Position numbers and translations under genes: made by a program. From the NCBI GenBank assembly GCA_019614645.1, contig JABWDB010000034.1, forward strand, positions 3,286,001 through 3,350,000: DNA of 64,000 bases. Reading direction: 5' to 3'. Below the pieces are notes generated by a model. The model was not told where the DNA came from. It saw only the letters and a program-made list of their open reading frames with translations, and ran no database searches. Position 1 is the stretch's first letter, and each line of letters begins with the position of its first letter. Positions 22,830 to 34,223 of this stretch are shown here, piece by piece. Source of the DNA: Stratiolaelaps scimitus (lineage: Eukaryota; Arthropoda; Arachnida; Mesostigmata; Laelapidae).

Positions 22830-25089
22830 CAGAGCTAGTCGTGAATCCTCCTGCGTGGCTGAATTAGAGTGGCATGAAAACAGGATGAACATATTAGTGC
22901 TGTGCCTCTCTACTGTCCCTCTGTGCAACTGCCTTTTACACAAATGCCAATTGTTGCCAATTGGATCATAATTGTTAAACGCGTTTGTGAATGTGCCCAC
23001 CTTTAGCCAAATAACTTGGTATAGATTTTTGGCAAGATTAGTTCGTAGCACTTCCAAATTGTAAGGCGTGGTTTCCGAAGATAGCGCAACCGTCATCGGT
23101 GTCTAATCGATATTTAACATTTAGTAATATGGCGCTATCCTGTTTCATTTTGTACAACACATTATATAGAAATTAGTCAATCACAACTGGCCACCGGGTC
23201 GACACACTCTTACAAATCGTCGGTAAAGCTCATTAAGTCGACGACGGCCTGTTTGAACACCCTGCAATGACCCTGAGCACCACCCGAATGCTGTGCTAAA
23301 TTTCGTCTCCCCAACATCAGACGCATAAATATCTTTTTGTGATTATGGCATGTACAGTATACAAATAGCGGACCGATGTGTACAATGAAATTTTATCGTG
23401 AGCACTTTTTCCGACAGGGTTTCCCTTCATTCAAATCGTATTCACAAGACTCCCATGTGTACGCAAGCTGGTCCTATTTTGAGGATGGGATGCCTTACCT
23501 ATATGTAACTCTGCGTGTCTGTCCACCACCAACAGCCTCCAACCATCCTGGACAAAGGCCCGGCCCCCGGGGACGCAGTGCTCAGAAGCGATGTTCAAGC
23601 CTTTTTTTTTCCCATCCTACTTTGGGTCCGCCACCCACTCTCATGCATTCTTTGTGTCCTCCGGTTCCGCTAGACGGGGAATGCCGAGCGAGAGCGATCG
23701 CACTTCCTCTCCCGTCATCCTGCTGGATGGCGGCGCGATGAAGATGACGACGCACGGTGGACAGCGACATCCCGCAACTCTGGAAAGAGGTTGGGGCGTA
23801 CTCCTTTCGTCCGAGATCCAGTCTCCCCGTCGCCGGCCTCCGACGGCCTGTCCAAGGCCCCCTTCTCTAAGGGCATTGTCCTTTCGCTCCTCTCGTGAAC
23901 GGAGCGATCCACCTCTTGAGCTTATTCCCAGTTGTTCTCACTGCGAATGTGGTTCCCTGAGTTCTCTCTCTCCCTCCATCTCCCTTCTCTCGGTCTGCCT
24001 ACCCCTCCTCACTCTTCTATTAGCTCGGGTATTCGCCGACCCCTCGCAACGACTACTCTCATACTTTGACTATTACTCCTACTATCCCCCACAACGGGGT
24101 ATCATGGGGCGATCGGGCGGCCCGCGCGAGCTATAATAGTATTCGTCCGCCGGTGATCTGACTGACGTCTGACATGCGTTCTCCCTCGCTTCCCATACTT
24201 TCCGTCATCCAACGAATGAACAGAGCCTTTTTCCGTGTGTAGGCAGCGCTGGCTCGCTTTTCCAATTAGGTATCGTTGCCCCGAGGCCCCGCGCGTGCTC
24301 GATGCCCGAGTTAGGCTCTGAGGTCGGTATCCCTTCAGGCAGACTCAATGGCCGAGTAGAAAGAGGTCCAACAAATGATGTTTCGAATGAAACTACTCAA
24401 TCCGAACGACTTCGTAGAGCGTGCACACCGATATATGTTAGTTATTCCTTGTTGGTTATATTTGTATTCGCATAGATGTGTGTGCATTTGGATTAAAAAC
24501 GGAAACGAACGCAGGCAGGGTTCGTTCCAGCGGGACAGGAATAGGGTGGTGTAGAAGAACAGTCAGATGATATTTCATCAGAGATATTAGGTGAGCATGT
24601 GCTGATATAGTTAATCATTTCTGATGAGTTAAGCTAAGTCTGTCGAAGTGTTGTTTGCATTTCGGGCAGAGTTCGAGAGCCGTACGACTCGAATTTGGAG
24701 AGACAATTCACAAAAGAGAGTCGGGTGTCATCTCGAATTTTTACGAACGTGTTTATGCCGTGAACAACATAGCCGATCTGTTAGATTCTCCAGGATGTGT
24801 GTGGACGCCATATGATACGCCCCATTTACAAAATGACGAGGCACAGTATATTATTATTATTAGTTGGAAGCTGTGGAAAATACCGCTCAGTTTGCACTCT
24901 AACGTGTCCTATGCGTTTGTACGACCTGGTCATTACATGAAATCTAGGAACACGTGTAAGTCCGCGAAATTCAGCGAGCTCTGCTTTTCAAGAGGCCACC
25001 CATACTATTAACTAGCCACCACAGAAGATACATCTTTGATGTTCTCTTCTAAGCGCAAACTCCCCGCCGCCCCCCTCCATTGTCCTAAT

Positions 25090-25275
25090 CAATTTTCCAG
25101 GCTGACTCACAGCCTTAAACATTTAACGTCCACGGTACTCCTTTTGGCATTGCTTCTTAAGGCGGACGACCCCTTTAAATGCAAAAGTGCACCGGTCGGG
25201 GATCGAACCCGTGCACCTACGTATCTCCTCCGATTGCAAAACGCCTCCGAATTCACCATCAGGCCACCGGGCTCG
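25090..25275 (-). mobile_element. SINE family B, best copy
   Basis: Full-length-looking tRNA-derived retroposon on the minus strand. It starts GTCGAGCCCGGTGGCCTGATG (tRNA-like 5' end and A-box region), then CGGAGGAGATACGTAGGTGC, then a good B box in GGGTTCGATCCCC. The unrelated body contains TTTAAAGGGGTCGTCCG, GAAGCAATGCC and CCGTGGACGTTAAATG, and ends TTTAAGGCTGTGAGTCAGCC plus TGGAAAATTG. The end folds as GGCTG-TGAGT-CAGCC. It encodes no protein. SINEs of this kind are transcribed by RNA polymerase III and copied by a LINE's reverse transcriptase. Confidence 0.75.
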
Positions 25276-27079
25276 ACTCCCCCCCCCTTCCCTAGATTGA
25301 TTTAATTGAACCGAATTTGTCTCGTTCCGCACCACATGCGCTCTAACTACAAGCCACCTATTCAGTGTCAAGGCAATTTCCAATCTTGAATCTGTCTTGA
25401 CGCCACCGCGGTTTCGTCGAGCAGGAGAGAAGAAGATGTACGAACGGTGAAATGGTCTCGTCGATGACATTCACAGCGACGGCAGGCCGTGGTCGTCCAA
25501 AGAGAGAACGGTGAGACGGCAGGCCGCCTCCACCAAACGACGCATGGACGAGCCCTTTCATTCGGCCACATGGCCATCTCTCCAGCTACCTCCTCCCGAA
25601 AGGGAATGAATAATGAACGTTGTCGCCTGTCAAAGCGTCTGTCGGGACGTCTCGTGGCGTATCTTGACTGTCTCGTGGCGTGACTGAGTCGTGTCGCATC
25701 GCGATATCTTCTCTCACAATGAGAAACAACGACGCCAGCCAACCGATCGACCTGCGGGCGGACGCGCGCGACGGATAGCGGCTACGATGACAATGATGCC
25801 GTCAGCATACGCCGTCGCTTCCGAGTCGGCTGATACTCCCACGATACGCTCACACGACGCGAACGTTCGGAGTACACTGGGAGCCTGCAGGGGGCGCGGC
25901 GTTTACAGCTTCAGCGTCGGCAGCGGGACATACTACCCCAGCAGATCTGCTTCAGGATCGGTGCGTGGTGTTACGATGTCGATCGTAGACGGCCGCGAGC
26001 CGCACGAATGTCTCTCTGCTTGTCCACGTCGCCGTCCCAGAAGGGCCGTGCCGATGAGGTGGATCGTGTCTCTATGCAGCTTCCGGCACTGGCCTCCGGC
26101 CGGTGTCAACGCTGACCACAGCGGCCAAGGTACTGCAGATCGACTCGTTTAGCTGTTATATCTGAGGACGAGGATTGATAATATGTCTCACTATGCCTGT
26201 TCCCATCTCTCTCTGTCTCTCTCTACCTCTATCAAACCGTTGAAGAGAGCTAACGATGACAGTGTGTTTCACTCGATAAGCCTTTGAAATGACTTGTTCA
26301 TCGAAGTGAAGTCGGGCGTATGGTGTGACACTTGCGTTTGAATCGTAGCCGAACGCGTTCTGGATTACGTACGAGTTGGCTTGATCGTTTAATGTCTATA
26401 ACGATGCCATGTATGTGTAAAAGGCATTATTGTCGATGACCCCTAGAAATTGAAAGACAATCAAATGGATACGACCCGGTATAGTATTGTTGGAGATGTA
26501 AATCTATCCTCCCAGGATTTCGATGGCAACAGTCGGCAACTCAATTTCCATTACCGTCTCATAATAAGCTCTTATTACGGACCGAGAGATATTGCTGTCC
26601 CTCAGCGGCGGCACGAATTGTCATACTTTTTACGTTACTTTTATCAGCGAGTTTCAACATTTCTACGCGCTCCGAGGCCGCTGCCGAGGCCGCTTCGCCC
26701 CACTCCTCCGTGCTGCTGCTGCCCAGCGTCCTTGTGCCATTGCCGTTTCTGTCAACCCAATTTCGATATCGACTTCATTACTAATTCTGCTGAGATTTTT
26801 CTATCATGTCCTCCTCATCCTCTCAAATAGCAGCGCACACCACTGGTGGTATACGGCCCTATCCATTAGCTATCTGCCCGACGTCGTCCTGACTTTGTCC
26901 CCACCCGCCACTGTCGTGAAAGCTCGCTATGGCACTGATACTGTCATTTGGTTTAGGGTAAATCGCACTTTATTGTACACCCCGCCGAGGCTGCTCTCCC
27001 GACACTACTATGACAATGGTACTGCACCGGCTCTTCTTCGTCTGCTACTATACAATTTGTTCGATTTCTCGACGCGCAG

Positions 27080-27190
27080 ACTACGTAGGATAGCGGCCGA
27101 GAAAGATAGAGAGAGACCGAGAGCGACAAGGCCGACGCGAAGGGAGTCGGCGTTGCTAGAACGACCGAACAGCCTGGAGCCGCCGGCGAG
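27080..27190 (+). CDS. Candidate exon, possibly 5' UTR, gene unknown
   Basis: A pyrimidine-rich acceptor (ttcgatttctcgacgcgcag, ending 27079) and a near-consensus donor (GAG|GTAAGGC) bound 111 nt. One frame is open throughout (LRRIAAEKDRERPRATRP...). The Arg/Pro-rich composition follows from high GC content, so it may be a non-coding first exon or chance. Confidence 0.25.
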
Positions 27191-28498
27191 GTAAGGCAGT
27201 ATACATCGGCTTTGTAAGACCCGCTGCTCTGCTGCTGCTGCTGTTGCTTTTATCCATATAACTACTACCGCTACTGCTATACTCGTAGCCTCAACCAACT
27301 CTGGAGCAGGGACTTTGGGAGAGTTACGGGGGACGAGTATGGGGGGGACGAGGCGCAGGCACAGAGTTCCGAGGGACCCCCCGACGTAGTAGTCCATTAG
27401 TTCGGCGGTGGTGGTGCTTCGGCACAGCGTTCCGCAAGGGGCGTTTGGGGATGGAGGGTTCGGTTCAACGGGACAGGGACGGCGCAGACGCAACGCAACC
27501 CAATAATGGGATCCGATTATCGTGGATATCGGCCATTGTCCGAGAGAGGGAGCAGGCGGCTTCCGCGTACCAGCATGACTTCCCAGCTTCGTCGTTTGGC
27601 TCCGGCCAGCTTCGCTCCATTCGCTGCTTCGTCGCTCGGCGCGCAGCTTCACCCACTTTTTGCTCGACCCCTGGCTTCACGTCGTGCGGGGAGTGGAGTG
27701 TCCAACTCGCTGATCTTACCGCCCGCCTGACCCGTCGGCTTGTTCCCGCTAACTCTCTGCCGTCGCACCCTCGCTCGGCCGCCTCGCCCTCCCACATCGC
27801 ACACGTCTTCCATCAGCGCACTTCTTGCCTCGACGAGATGTCCTCGCTCATCGTCCGCCGTCATCGATGGAGTGAATGTGGTGGAAGTGTCACAACAGAT
27901 GGTACCCTGCCTGCTAAGAGAGTCTAAGTGAGAACAGCACAGGGCGTCGAGGGAGAGATGGCACGGCCCGATAGACGAAGAAAGGTCGTCTCGTCCACCT
28001 ACTTGTGAGGGCACTGCCCACCATAGCTACCGCTCGTGGTGGTCGGGAGGCTTCAGGGGCTGCGGCTCGGAAAAGCGGGCGGCGGGGAAGGGGCGCTCGC
28101 AAAGACAGAAGGAACACTTCCTCTTACCACCTCTTTCCTTGGTCCCCCCCCCTCGCAGTTTATGACATGACAAGTATCGAATGTCGTCGCCCATAACACA
28201 TCATCCCGGCAGACTCCAGCATCGTCTACTTCGGCACTTCTTGGCAGCGCCATTTACCACTACCGGATCCACAGTGTCCATCACGAAGCTGCTGCTCGCC
28301 GACCACCACGCTGTGGCATGGCAGGCAATGAGCGTCACCGCATCACGGCCATCGTGCTAGTCGGCGGCTCGCGGTCGGCCGTCGATAGATGTCGCGGGGA
28401 CCGCAAACCGTTTGCAAGGTCTGTTACGCGCCGATCGTACGGCCCTAGACCGTCAAGTCGGCCCGGCCCAGACCGCACGTCCCGACGAATCGTTCTAG

Positions 28499-28588
28499 GT
28501 TGAAGTATGGCGGTCGTGCCAGTGATTGTGGGTAACAACGAGGCCCCTGTCGACATTTGCCGCCGTTCTGCCGATCTTTCTTCATATG
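28499..28588 (+). CDS. Candidate first coding exon, gene unknown
   Basis: After cgttctag at 28498 there is an ATG at 28507 and a frame of 27 codons (MAVVPVIVGNNEAPVDIC...). It ends at ATG|GTGAGTCG (28589), a consensus donor. Composition is mixed, unlike most frames of this island. A second ATG frame (28526) is also open, so the coding call is tentative. Confidence 0.28.
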
Positions 28589-29550
28589 GTGAGTCGTCGC
28601 TGGAGTCGTTTGCGCCAGCCGCTTTGGATCGCTCAGTCGCCAAACACGGGCTGGATAGGCTTAGAGAGAGAGAGAGAGAATGGAGAGACCAAAAATATAG
28701 AAGAAGACAATTCGACGTATAGCAGATCATAACCGCAGAGAGCCTCATGGCCCCATCGGCCAGTGCGGTAAGCAGTACAATATTCGCTCGCGTTACGCAT
28801 ATATATATGAGTACATGTCGACGTTCGGAAGTATCTGAGGATAAGTTTGCTCCTGAAGGACGCGAGGTTATTAGGGGACATTTTAGAAGAGGCTATCAGG
28901 TCCAATTAAGTTGAATGATTATGATGGCTATCGAGACTCCGTGTTATGCGCAGCATATAAAGTGAACGCGTCGTTATCCAACGTTGGCGGATATCGTGAA
29001 AGTTTAGTTCTTCTACGACGCTAGTAGCCCAGCCTTCGGATTAATCCAATTATTGCTATACGTATATAGCAAGAGGGTCGAATACTGTGTTGGAAAGTAA
29101 CGCGACCTTATAGGCGACTTCCTAACTAAAATTTAACCTTCCGTTGATTTTTGATTCCTCTCCTGCCAAACAGGTATATTCATTTCGAATAAAGAAACGT
29201 CTTGAAATCGTGCTCGAGAGAAGTGTCCTTGTGACACGACCAGTAAAGGCAATTGAAAAATGCACTGTATAACTGGTATATGAGTACTCTAGCCAGCACC
29301 GCTGAAACAGGATCGACGTGCAACATTTCGCCAGCAGTCACCAGCTCCCGCAAATGTGTGATATGGCGTTCGCACTGTTTACGAAGTCAAATACAACTTA
29401 CTAATAAATACCTTATTACTCAATCGAATGGCTGGAACTCTTAGCTGAACGTTACTGAATATTACAATGGAAATTTGCTCTGGCGAGATGAAGCCACTCA
29501 GCAGCGCTCGGTATCGATATATTAATAATAACAAGGGTCTCTGTGCACCA

Positions 29551-29663
29551 TTAGCACGGTGTCTTGGACCGCTAAGTCTGTAAAGTGCTGGAGGGCGCAG
29601 GAGGTCGCGACTCCCGCGACCTGGTGACATATCGAGAACTTAAGCGTTGTAAAATACAGCAAC
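29551..29663 (+). mobile_element. SINE family A copy, decayed
   Basis: The head TTAGCACGGTGTCTTGGACCG, CTAAGTCTG and GGAGGGCGCAGG aligns with copies at 51.3 and 53.4 kb. The B box has changed to GGTCGCGACTCCC. The GACATATCGAGAACTTAAGC and TTGTAAAAT blocks follow, but the second stem arm is broken (AGCAAC) and the AATAAACC tail is lost. Confidence 0.65.
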
Positions 29664-30284
29664 TATTTATATTAATTATTTATTAGCTTCCGTTAATAAA
29701 CCTAATGCTTTGTAATGTCACGGATCAGTTACGAACATTTCCTTCACCGTGAATAATTACTGTTGTAACGCTATTGAGTGTTTATGAGAATGGACACATT
29801 GCTTACAATCGTCATCAACTTATGTACTTAGCGAGTTATTCATGGTTACTTTTTACCAGTGGTTTGTCAGTGATCTGTTCCACCTCTGTTGAAGTTGCAA
29901 GCCCCACTCATCTTTGTCGGTGAATCTACGACTATATTTACAAATAACTTCTACAAAAATAGACAAAGTCGTAAATAGTGGTCACCTGAAATAATACAAT
30001 GATATTAAGTCCCCAAAAAATATAGAACTAATGAATGACGAATGGTATTATCGCTACAGCAACACTAATAGTTAGCTAGATATTACGTATATACAACCTA
30101 TGCCGTTCAAGTCAAGCAATCCCTAAAATGACTGCGCACCAATCGCTGGTCGTACGCCGGCAACGGCGTTCCCGTTTAACTATAAACTTCTTCGTCAATA
30201 TAGATCAGTGCTCACAGCGGCATGACTCGTGGCTCGCACGGTCTCTAAAAGTGGCCCACACCATCTTTAGACGTTGGGAGCTTC

Positions 30285-30440
30285 ATGGGCACGTGGCCAG
30301 AAATATCCTTTCGAAACATTGGCCCTGTTCCTCCTCCGATCTGAATGGCATTGACGTCATTGTCTGGCGTTGCGGGGTGACTCATGGAGCCCAGAAGGTG
30401 AGAGAAGTGATTTGTGGCCAGGTGGCAATTCGCCACCAAC
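30285..30440 (+). pseudogene. Possible Tc1/mariner-type DDE fragment
   Basis: The frame covering 30128-30448 contains HWPCSSSDLNGIDVIVWR near its end. Tc1-type transposases carry W...SPDLNPIE..W at the third catalytic position, and the spacing of W, SDLN, I and W matches. Upstream residues do not clearly match the rest of the catalytic domain. It may be a very old fragment or a coincidence. Confidence 0.35.
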
Positions 30441-31312
30441 AATACTGACTACCCGCACCATCCGACCGTTCATGCGTGGGAACATCGTCTACGTTGGGAT
30501 GACCTCCGAGAGAGTTTGTCTTTCTTTCTATATTCCTTTATTTATTTTATTTCGTCATATCTCCAGTTCTACCTTCAAGTGATGTCTATTGGGCGCCTTG
30601 GACGCAAGCCGATGCCGCCAACGACTCAGCTACAAGTTAGCATTATCTATCGGCATGACTAACTTTATTGGTGTCGATCTGTGTACAGTACGCGAAACAA
30701 CACCCGAGATTAATTACGCGTTCAGTAGATTTGATCGTGTAACCAGTTGGAAGCTCTGCCATGCCGCCAATCGCAACGTCTCTCCTCTGTTCCGGCGTTG
30801 CTTGCCATGGACAGGGTAAGGGAGTGTGAGCACAGAGAGAGAGAGATGAGCGGGGGTACAAAAGCACCCCGAAAAGCCTCCAGCTTCGGACACGAACAAA
30901 CGAGGAAGAGCTCTCCGCCGTTTTATTCGCGCAGAAGCCACCCATTTGTGACAGGCGTGGACCGACCGCCTATCTTCCTCCTCCACGAGTCCCCCCGAAC
31001 GACGTGGCGGCATCCGCCCCAGCCCATCATCATCCGCCGATGCATATGCCCGACCATGCGAGACAAAAAGTTTGTTTCAAAAATCAGTTAAGAGGCCTCA
31101 TTTGCATCTGCAGCAATCAGCGCCGAGCGCGTTACGCGCGCCTGCAGCGGCAGCAGTGTCCGGGCTAGCGACAGGCTTGCTTAGCAGCGACTGAGGCGAC
31201 AGCTACGCGTAGTGGCTGGCACTTGTTGGCGTCGAGGCTCGATCGAGAATTGGCTCTTACACTCACCCCCGCCTCGTTCTGGGGTGGCCGTGTGCGTGTA
31301 AGAGCAACATAG

Positions 31313-31314
31313 CG

Positions 31315-31349
<35 letters not shown>

Positions 31350-31350
31350 A
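31313..31350 (+). repeat. (GA)n followed by (G)10
   Basis: About fourteen GA units run straight into a ten-base G run, then acagaggg. Confidence 0.9.
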
Positions 31351-32216
31351 CAGAGGGAGAAAGAATGGCGGGGGGAATCGACCCCCGAGCGAAGAGCCCC
31401 CGATCCATTCGAGCAAAATGCGCCCAGCAAGACGCTCTTCTTGCGCTGCGAGCGGGACGCGGGAAGACTAGCCAAAGAGATATAGAGGACTGAAGGGGTT
31501 GACGCCTGCTTCCGTTGGTACCACCGTCTGCTGTCTCCATCCGAACGCCCCGGCTTCTTGGGGGTGCTGGATCGGAGGTCTTTTGCTCGCGCTCCTGTCA
31601 CGAATTCGGACCGGCGAAAAAGCGCGGGCCACTTTCGGCGCATCGCTGCACTGAAACAATTCATGTAGAGACGGGGCGGCAGGGAGGAGGTGGGGGGGGT
31701 CTGTTGAGAAGAGATTGGTTCTTGCACTCAGAGGATATTTTTCGGCTTTCAGGTTCGGTGGATATTATCGCATTCACTTCAGTGCTGTTTAAAATACGAT
31801 TCTCTGACATGGATATGTAGGTATGTAGCGAATGTGCATGCAGTGGAGTAGTAATTATATAATACTAAAATGGTTGGCTGTTAGTGTGGAGTGTGTAAAG
31901 CTGTCCGGTAATGTATCTGAGCCAAGAATATCTATGCTCTTGCTAAAGCAAGCCATAGAGATGCCTCACAGTAAATTGAGACGGAAGATCGTCCCTTGAA
32001 GATCAGATAAGGACGATTCCATATTCCATAAACAGACAATACCCGAGATGCGTTGCCACCACTGACTCAACAAGGTGAGGACACAATGTGAAGGTCCAAT
32101 TCGAAAGTACTAATGACAGGCATGGTGGTGACCTTGTTATAGCATATTATATGTACTGCGTGATTTGATCATTTACGCATATCATAAAACTTCATATATT
32201 CGAAGCAGTTAGCTTA

Positions 32217-32290
32217 TGTCTGTCGGGATGGCGTGCGAGTTGCGCCGAAACTTAAACTCGGTCTCCGGTTCGAATCCCACCGGACACAGA
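32217..32290 (+). other. tRNA-like retroposon head
   Basis: TGTCTG at 32217 can pair with CGGACA at 32281-32286 as an acceptor stem. GGATGGCGTGCGAG is A-box-like, CTTAA sits in a plausible anticodon loop and CCGGTTCGAATCCC holds an exact B box. The T-stem does not pair fully and unrelated sequence follows without a CCA site, so this is better read as a Leu/Ser-type tRNA-derived SINE head than a working tRNA gene. A related head lies at 46648-46731 (-). Confidence 0.45.
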
Positions 32291-33058
32291 TCGAGATGAT
32301 ACGAAAGAAGTTCCTAAGCATGGCCCATGAAACGACAACCTCCAGGATCAAAAGACAAATATAAAAAACCAAACAAGAATATATAGCTCTGAGATTAATG
32401 GAATGAATCATGAATAGTGAGCGTGTATTCTACCCGTACAAGCCCCGTCGACAAGAGTAAACAACACAAATTAATACACGTTATACACTTATGATTTGTG
32501 TTATAGTATGTATATCTAAACGACCATGATAGCATCCCACCAAGTCATTATCACGAAGCCGCTCGAGTCATCGCCCCATCTATCCAGCTGCCTCAGTTGG
32601 GGCGTGGCCGATTTCATCATCGTAGCGGCCAACATTCGTCTACTTTCTGTTGCCCTGTTCAATGCTTACAGTCAACCACGATGGTTCATCCCTAAATAAG
32701 CCAAGACGCTTGCCATCGCTAGACATGAGCTTGAGCGACGCATAAGCCATTCGCGTTTCTTACCAGCGTCGAAGTGCCGATGGCCTGGCCACGTTCATGC
32801 CACCACGGTAGGGCCCGCCAGCGACTGGGCCCGCTGACAGTAGCATCCTTCCTCTTCCGGACGAAGTGGAGTGTAGCAGCGATGATGATGGAGTGTGCTT
32901 GTTACATCGCCCATCTACAGTTCTTTTTCTCTGCAGTCACCGTTCCTCGTCCACCCCTCGATGGCAGCCGGACCCCACAGCCATTGGACCTCGTCATGGT
33001 GATCCGCTTGCTGGCACCCTTCCTCTGGACCTACTCCGCGACCCCCACCATCCACTCA

Positions 33059-33077
33059 CCCCCCCCCCCCCCCCCCC
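33059..33077 (+). repeat. (C)19 homopolymer
   Basis: Nineteen C in a row. Length in the assembly is likely to be error-prone. Confidence 0.85.
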
Positions 33078-33717
33078 GATCAGCTCTCCCCTTTGCGTGG
33101 TCTCAATGGCAGTCTCACTGGCCCGCTCAACTTGGCCGAATCCGAGTGAGTGATAGATATGGCAACGCTGAGAACACGGCGGCCAGCCCAGAGCCCTCAG
33201 AGCTCCGAGCGGCGGCAGAGGCATGCCACTACTCGAGCAGTGTGCGCGCGTTCGGCCATGTATGGGAGAATCAATAGATGAACCAACCGATAGGATGTGC
33301 TCCCCCCGGCCTCATCTCGTTGCCGCCCGCCAGCAGAAGAACACCGCGAACGAGTAGTAGTGAAAGGAGAGATGAGACTGACGCGTCCAGCACGAGCGAT
33401 ACACGCCGACTACGCGGCGGCCGTGAAAGCCCAACCAGCCACCGAGCAGATACCCCACGGGTCGCGTGGCAACCGGGTCTGGCGGACGCACGGGAGGGCG
33501 TAACGGGCCGATGGAGGAGAGAAGCCCAGAGCGACCCAGAAGAAAGTGGGCTGTGGATCATGTGATCCGTGTGATGACCCCCCCCCCCACCGAACCACTC
33601 AGTACTACTACTAGCACTACTACAGGCTACTCGAGCCATGGGCTCTAGTAGCTCTCGGCATGGGCGTCGGTCAGCAGTCAGTTGCACGCATTCCCTGAAT
33701 TCATTTGAGGAAGGACC

Positions 33718-33744
33718 GGCCAGCCAGCCAGCCAGCCAGCCGGC
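33718..33744 (+). repeat. (CCAG)n tandem repeat
   Basis: About six CCAG units. Confidence 0.9.
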
Positions 33745-33821
33745 GTAGATGACCTGGAGGTTGTGCCAGTCGATAGCGGGGGGTCATACGAAGTTGTAGC
33801 ACGCTATGAAGATAACAAAGG

Positions 33822-33842
33822 GCTGCTGCTGCTGCTGCTGCA
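33822..33842 (+). repeat. (GCT)n trinucleotide repeat
   Basis: Seven GCT units, followed by GCAACAGCC, which can fold back on the start of the run. Confidence 0.85.
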
Positions 33843-34022
33843 ACAGCCTCCTGATATTTGCCGTACTGAGCATCGCCAGCGAGAATGCGGTGACGTGAAC
33901 ACAAGATGATGATAATGATGATGATGGTACTGTGATGGTTCCGGTTTCTGCGTTTTGTTCAGCTCGTGATCTAGGCTCGATCGTAGTCGTTAGCCGATTT
34001 GCCTCCAGGTTGCGTATTACAG

Positions 34023-34223
34023 TCAAGTAGCTTCTCATCCAAAGGACAGTTCATGTACAAGGTCCGCCCAACAATGGATAACACACGACCGTGTAGTGAC
34101 CTTCGAAAAGCTGAACTTCGGTTATACATGCCGCAAACAAAAAACAGAATCAGAATCTGCAATGTTAGAAGCGTTAACCACACTATAGGTGACCTTGCTC
34201 GGGTTATACAATCTCTGAGCAAG
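34023..34223 (+). CDS. Candidate exon, weakly TGF-beta-propeptide-like
   Basis: An acceptor (cctccaggttgcgtattacag, ending 34022) and a donor (AAG|GTAAATC, GT at 34224) bound 201 nt, exactly 67 codons, in phase 0 at both ends. The peptide is varied: it contains SSFSSKGQFMYKV, then DLRKAELRLYMPQ, then RIRICNV and ends ARVIQSLSK. Propeptides of TGF-beta-family ligands carry a conserved strand of the form KAEL.LY/KAQLW.Y followed by a hydrophobic strand, which is the basis of the suggestion. No cysteine-knot exon was found downstream, so the assignment is weak. The frame stays open past the donor to 34421. The reverse strand is also open over most of this region. Confidence 0.35.

Larger units (their letters stand above)
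21871..25089. other. Non-coding, with GC-rich island at 23.5-24.3 kb
   Basis: I see no supported gene. The frame 22208-22729 runs into an (AT)n run and ends in an Ile-Tyr repeat. Frames at 23591-24136 and 24655-25011 are open, but competing frames are open too. Two (AT)n runs are listed separately. An ACG|GTAAGC donor-like site at 22278 follows an ATG at 22208, which could be a first exon, but nothing supports it further. Confidence 0.35.
25276..29550. other. Large GC-rich island, no confirmed gene
   Basis: The sequence is GC/CpG-rich from about 25400 to 28700. Long frames occur on both strands (26592-27194 plus, 27008-27652 minus), overlap one another and have biased composition, so I do not call them genes. 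Splice-bounded candidates at 27080-27190 and 28499-28588 are listed separately. On the minus strand an ATG at 28253 opens a frame reaching a GTG|GTAAGA donor-like site at 28127. A (GA)n run lies at about 28661-28679. Confidence 0.35.
29664..32216. other. AT-rich then GC-rich non-coding stretch
   Basis: Positions 29664-30110 are AT-rich with nothing recognised. A weak transposase scrap lies at 30285-30440. From 30700 to 31700 the sequence is GC-rich with overlapping frames and a long (GA)n/(G)n tract at 31313-31350. A small splice-bounded frame at 31783-31820 is too short to call. Confidence 0.35.
32291..34022. other. GC-rich non-coding stretch
   Basis: Frames at 32774-33277 (+) and 33271-33687 (-) are open but composition-driven. 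The stretch contains a (C)19 run and CCAG and CTG tandem runs, listed separately. No domain recognised. Confidence 0.35.

Noticed and set aside
23591..24136. 181-codon plus-strand frame
   Set aside because: Composition-driven (Pro/Ser/Arg-rich, with a CTCT patch), no start context or domain, and competing frames on both strands.
26592..27652. Overlapping 200- and 214-codon frames on opposite strands
   Set aside because: They are mutual shadows in GC-rich sequence with biased composition and no recognisable motif. Only the splice-bounded 27080-27190 part is kept, as a weak candidate.
29404..29445. Minus-strand exon-like segment ending at a GTAAGT site
   Set aside because: The acceptor lacks a pyrimidine tract and the exon end (ATTA) fits the donor consensus poorly.
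31783..31820. 38-nt plus-strand segment between cacttcag and GTATGT
   Set aside because: Too short, and two of its three frames contain stops. No neighbouring exon supports it.
32217..32290. Functional tRNA-Leu(UAA)
   Set aside because: The T-stem does not pair fully and the anticodon loop is over-long. A related head occurs elsewhere, so SINE-derived is more likely.
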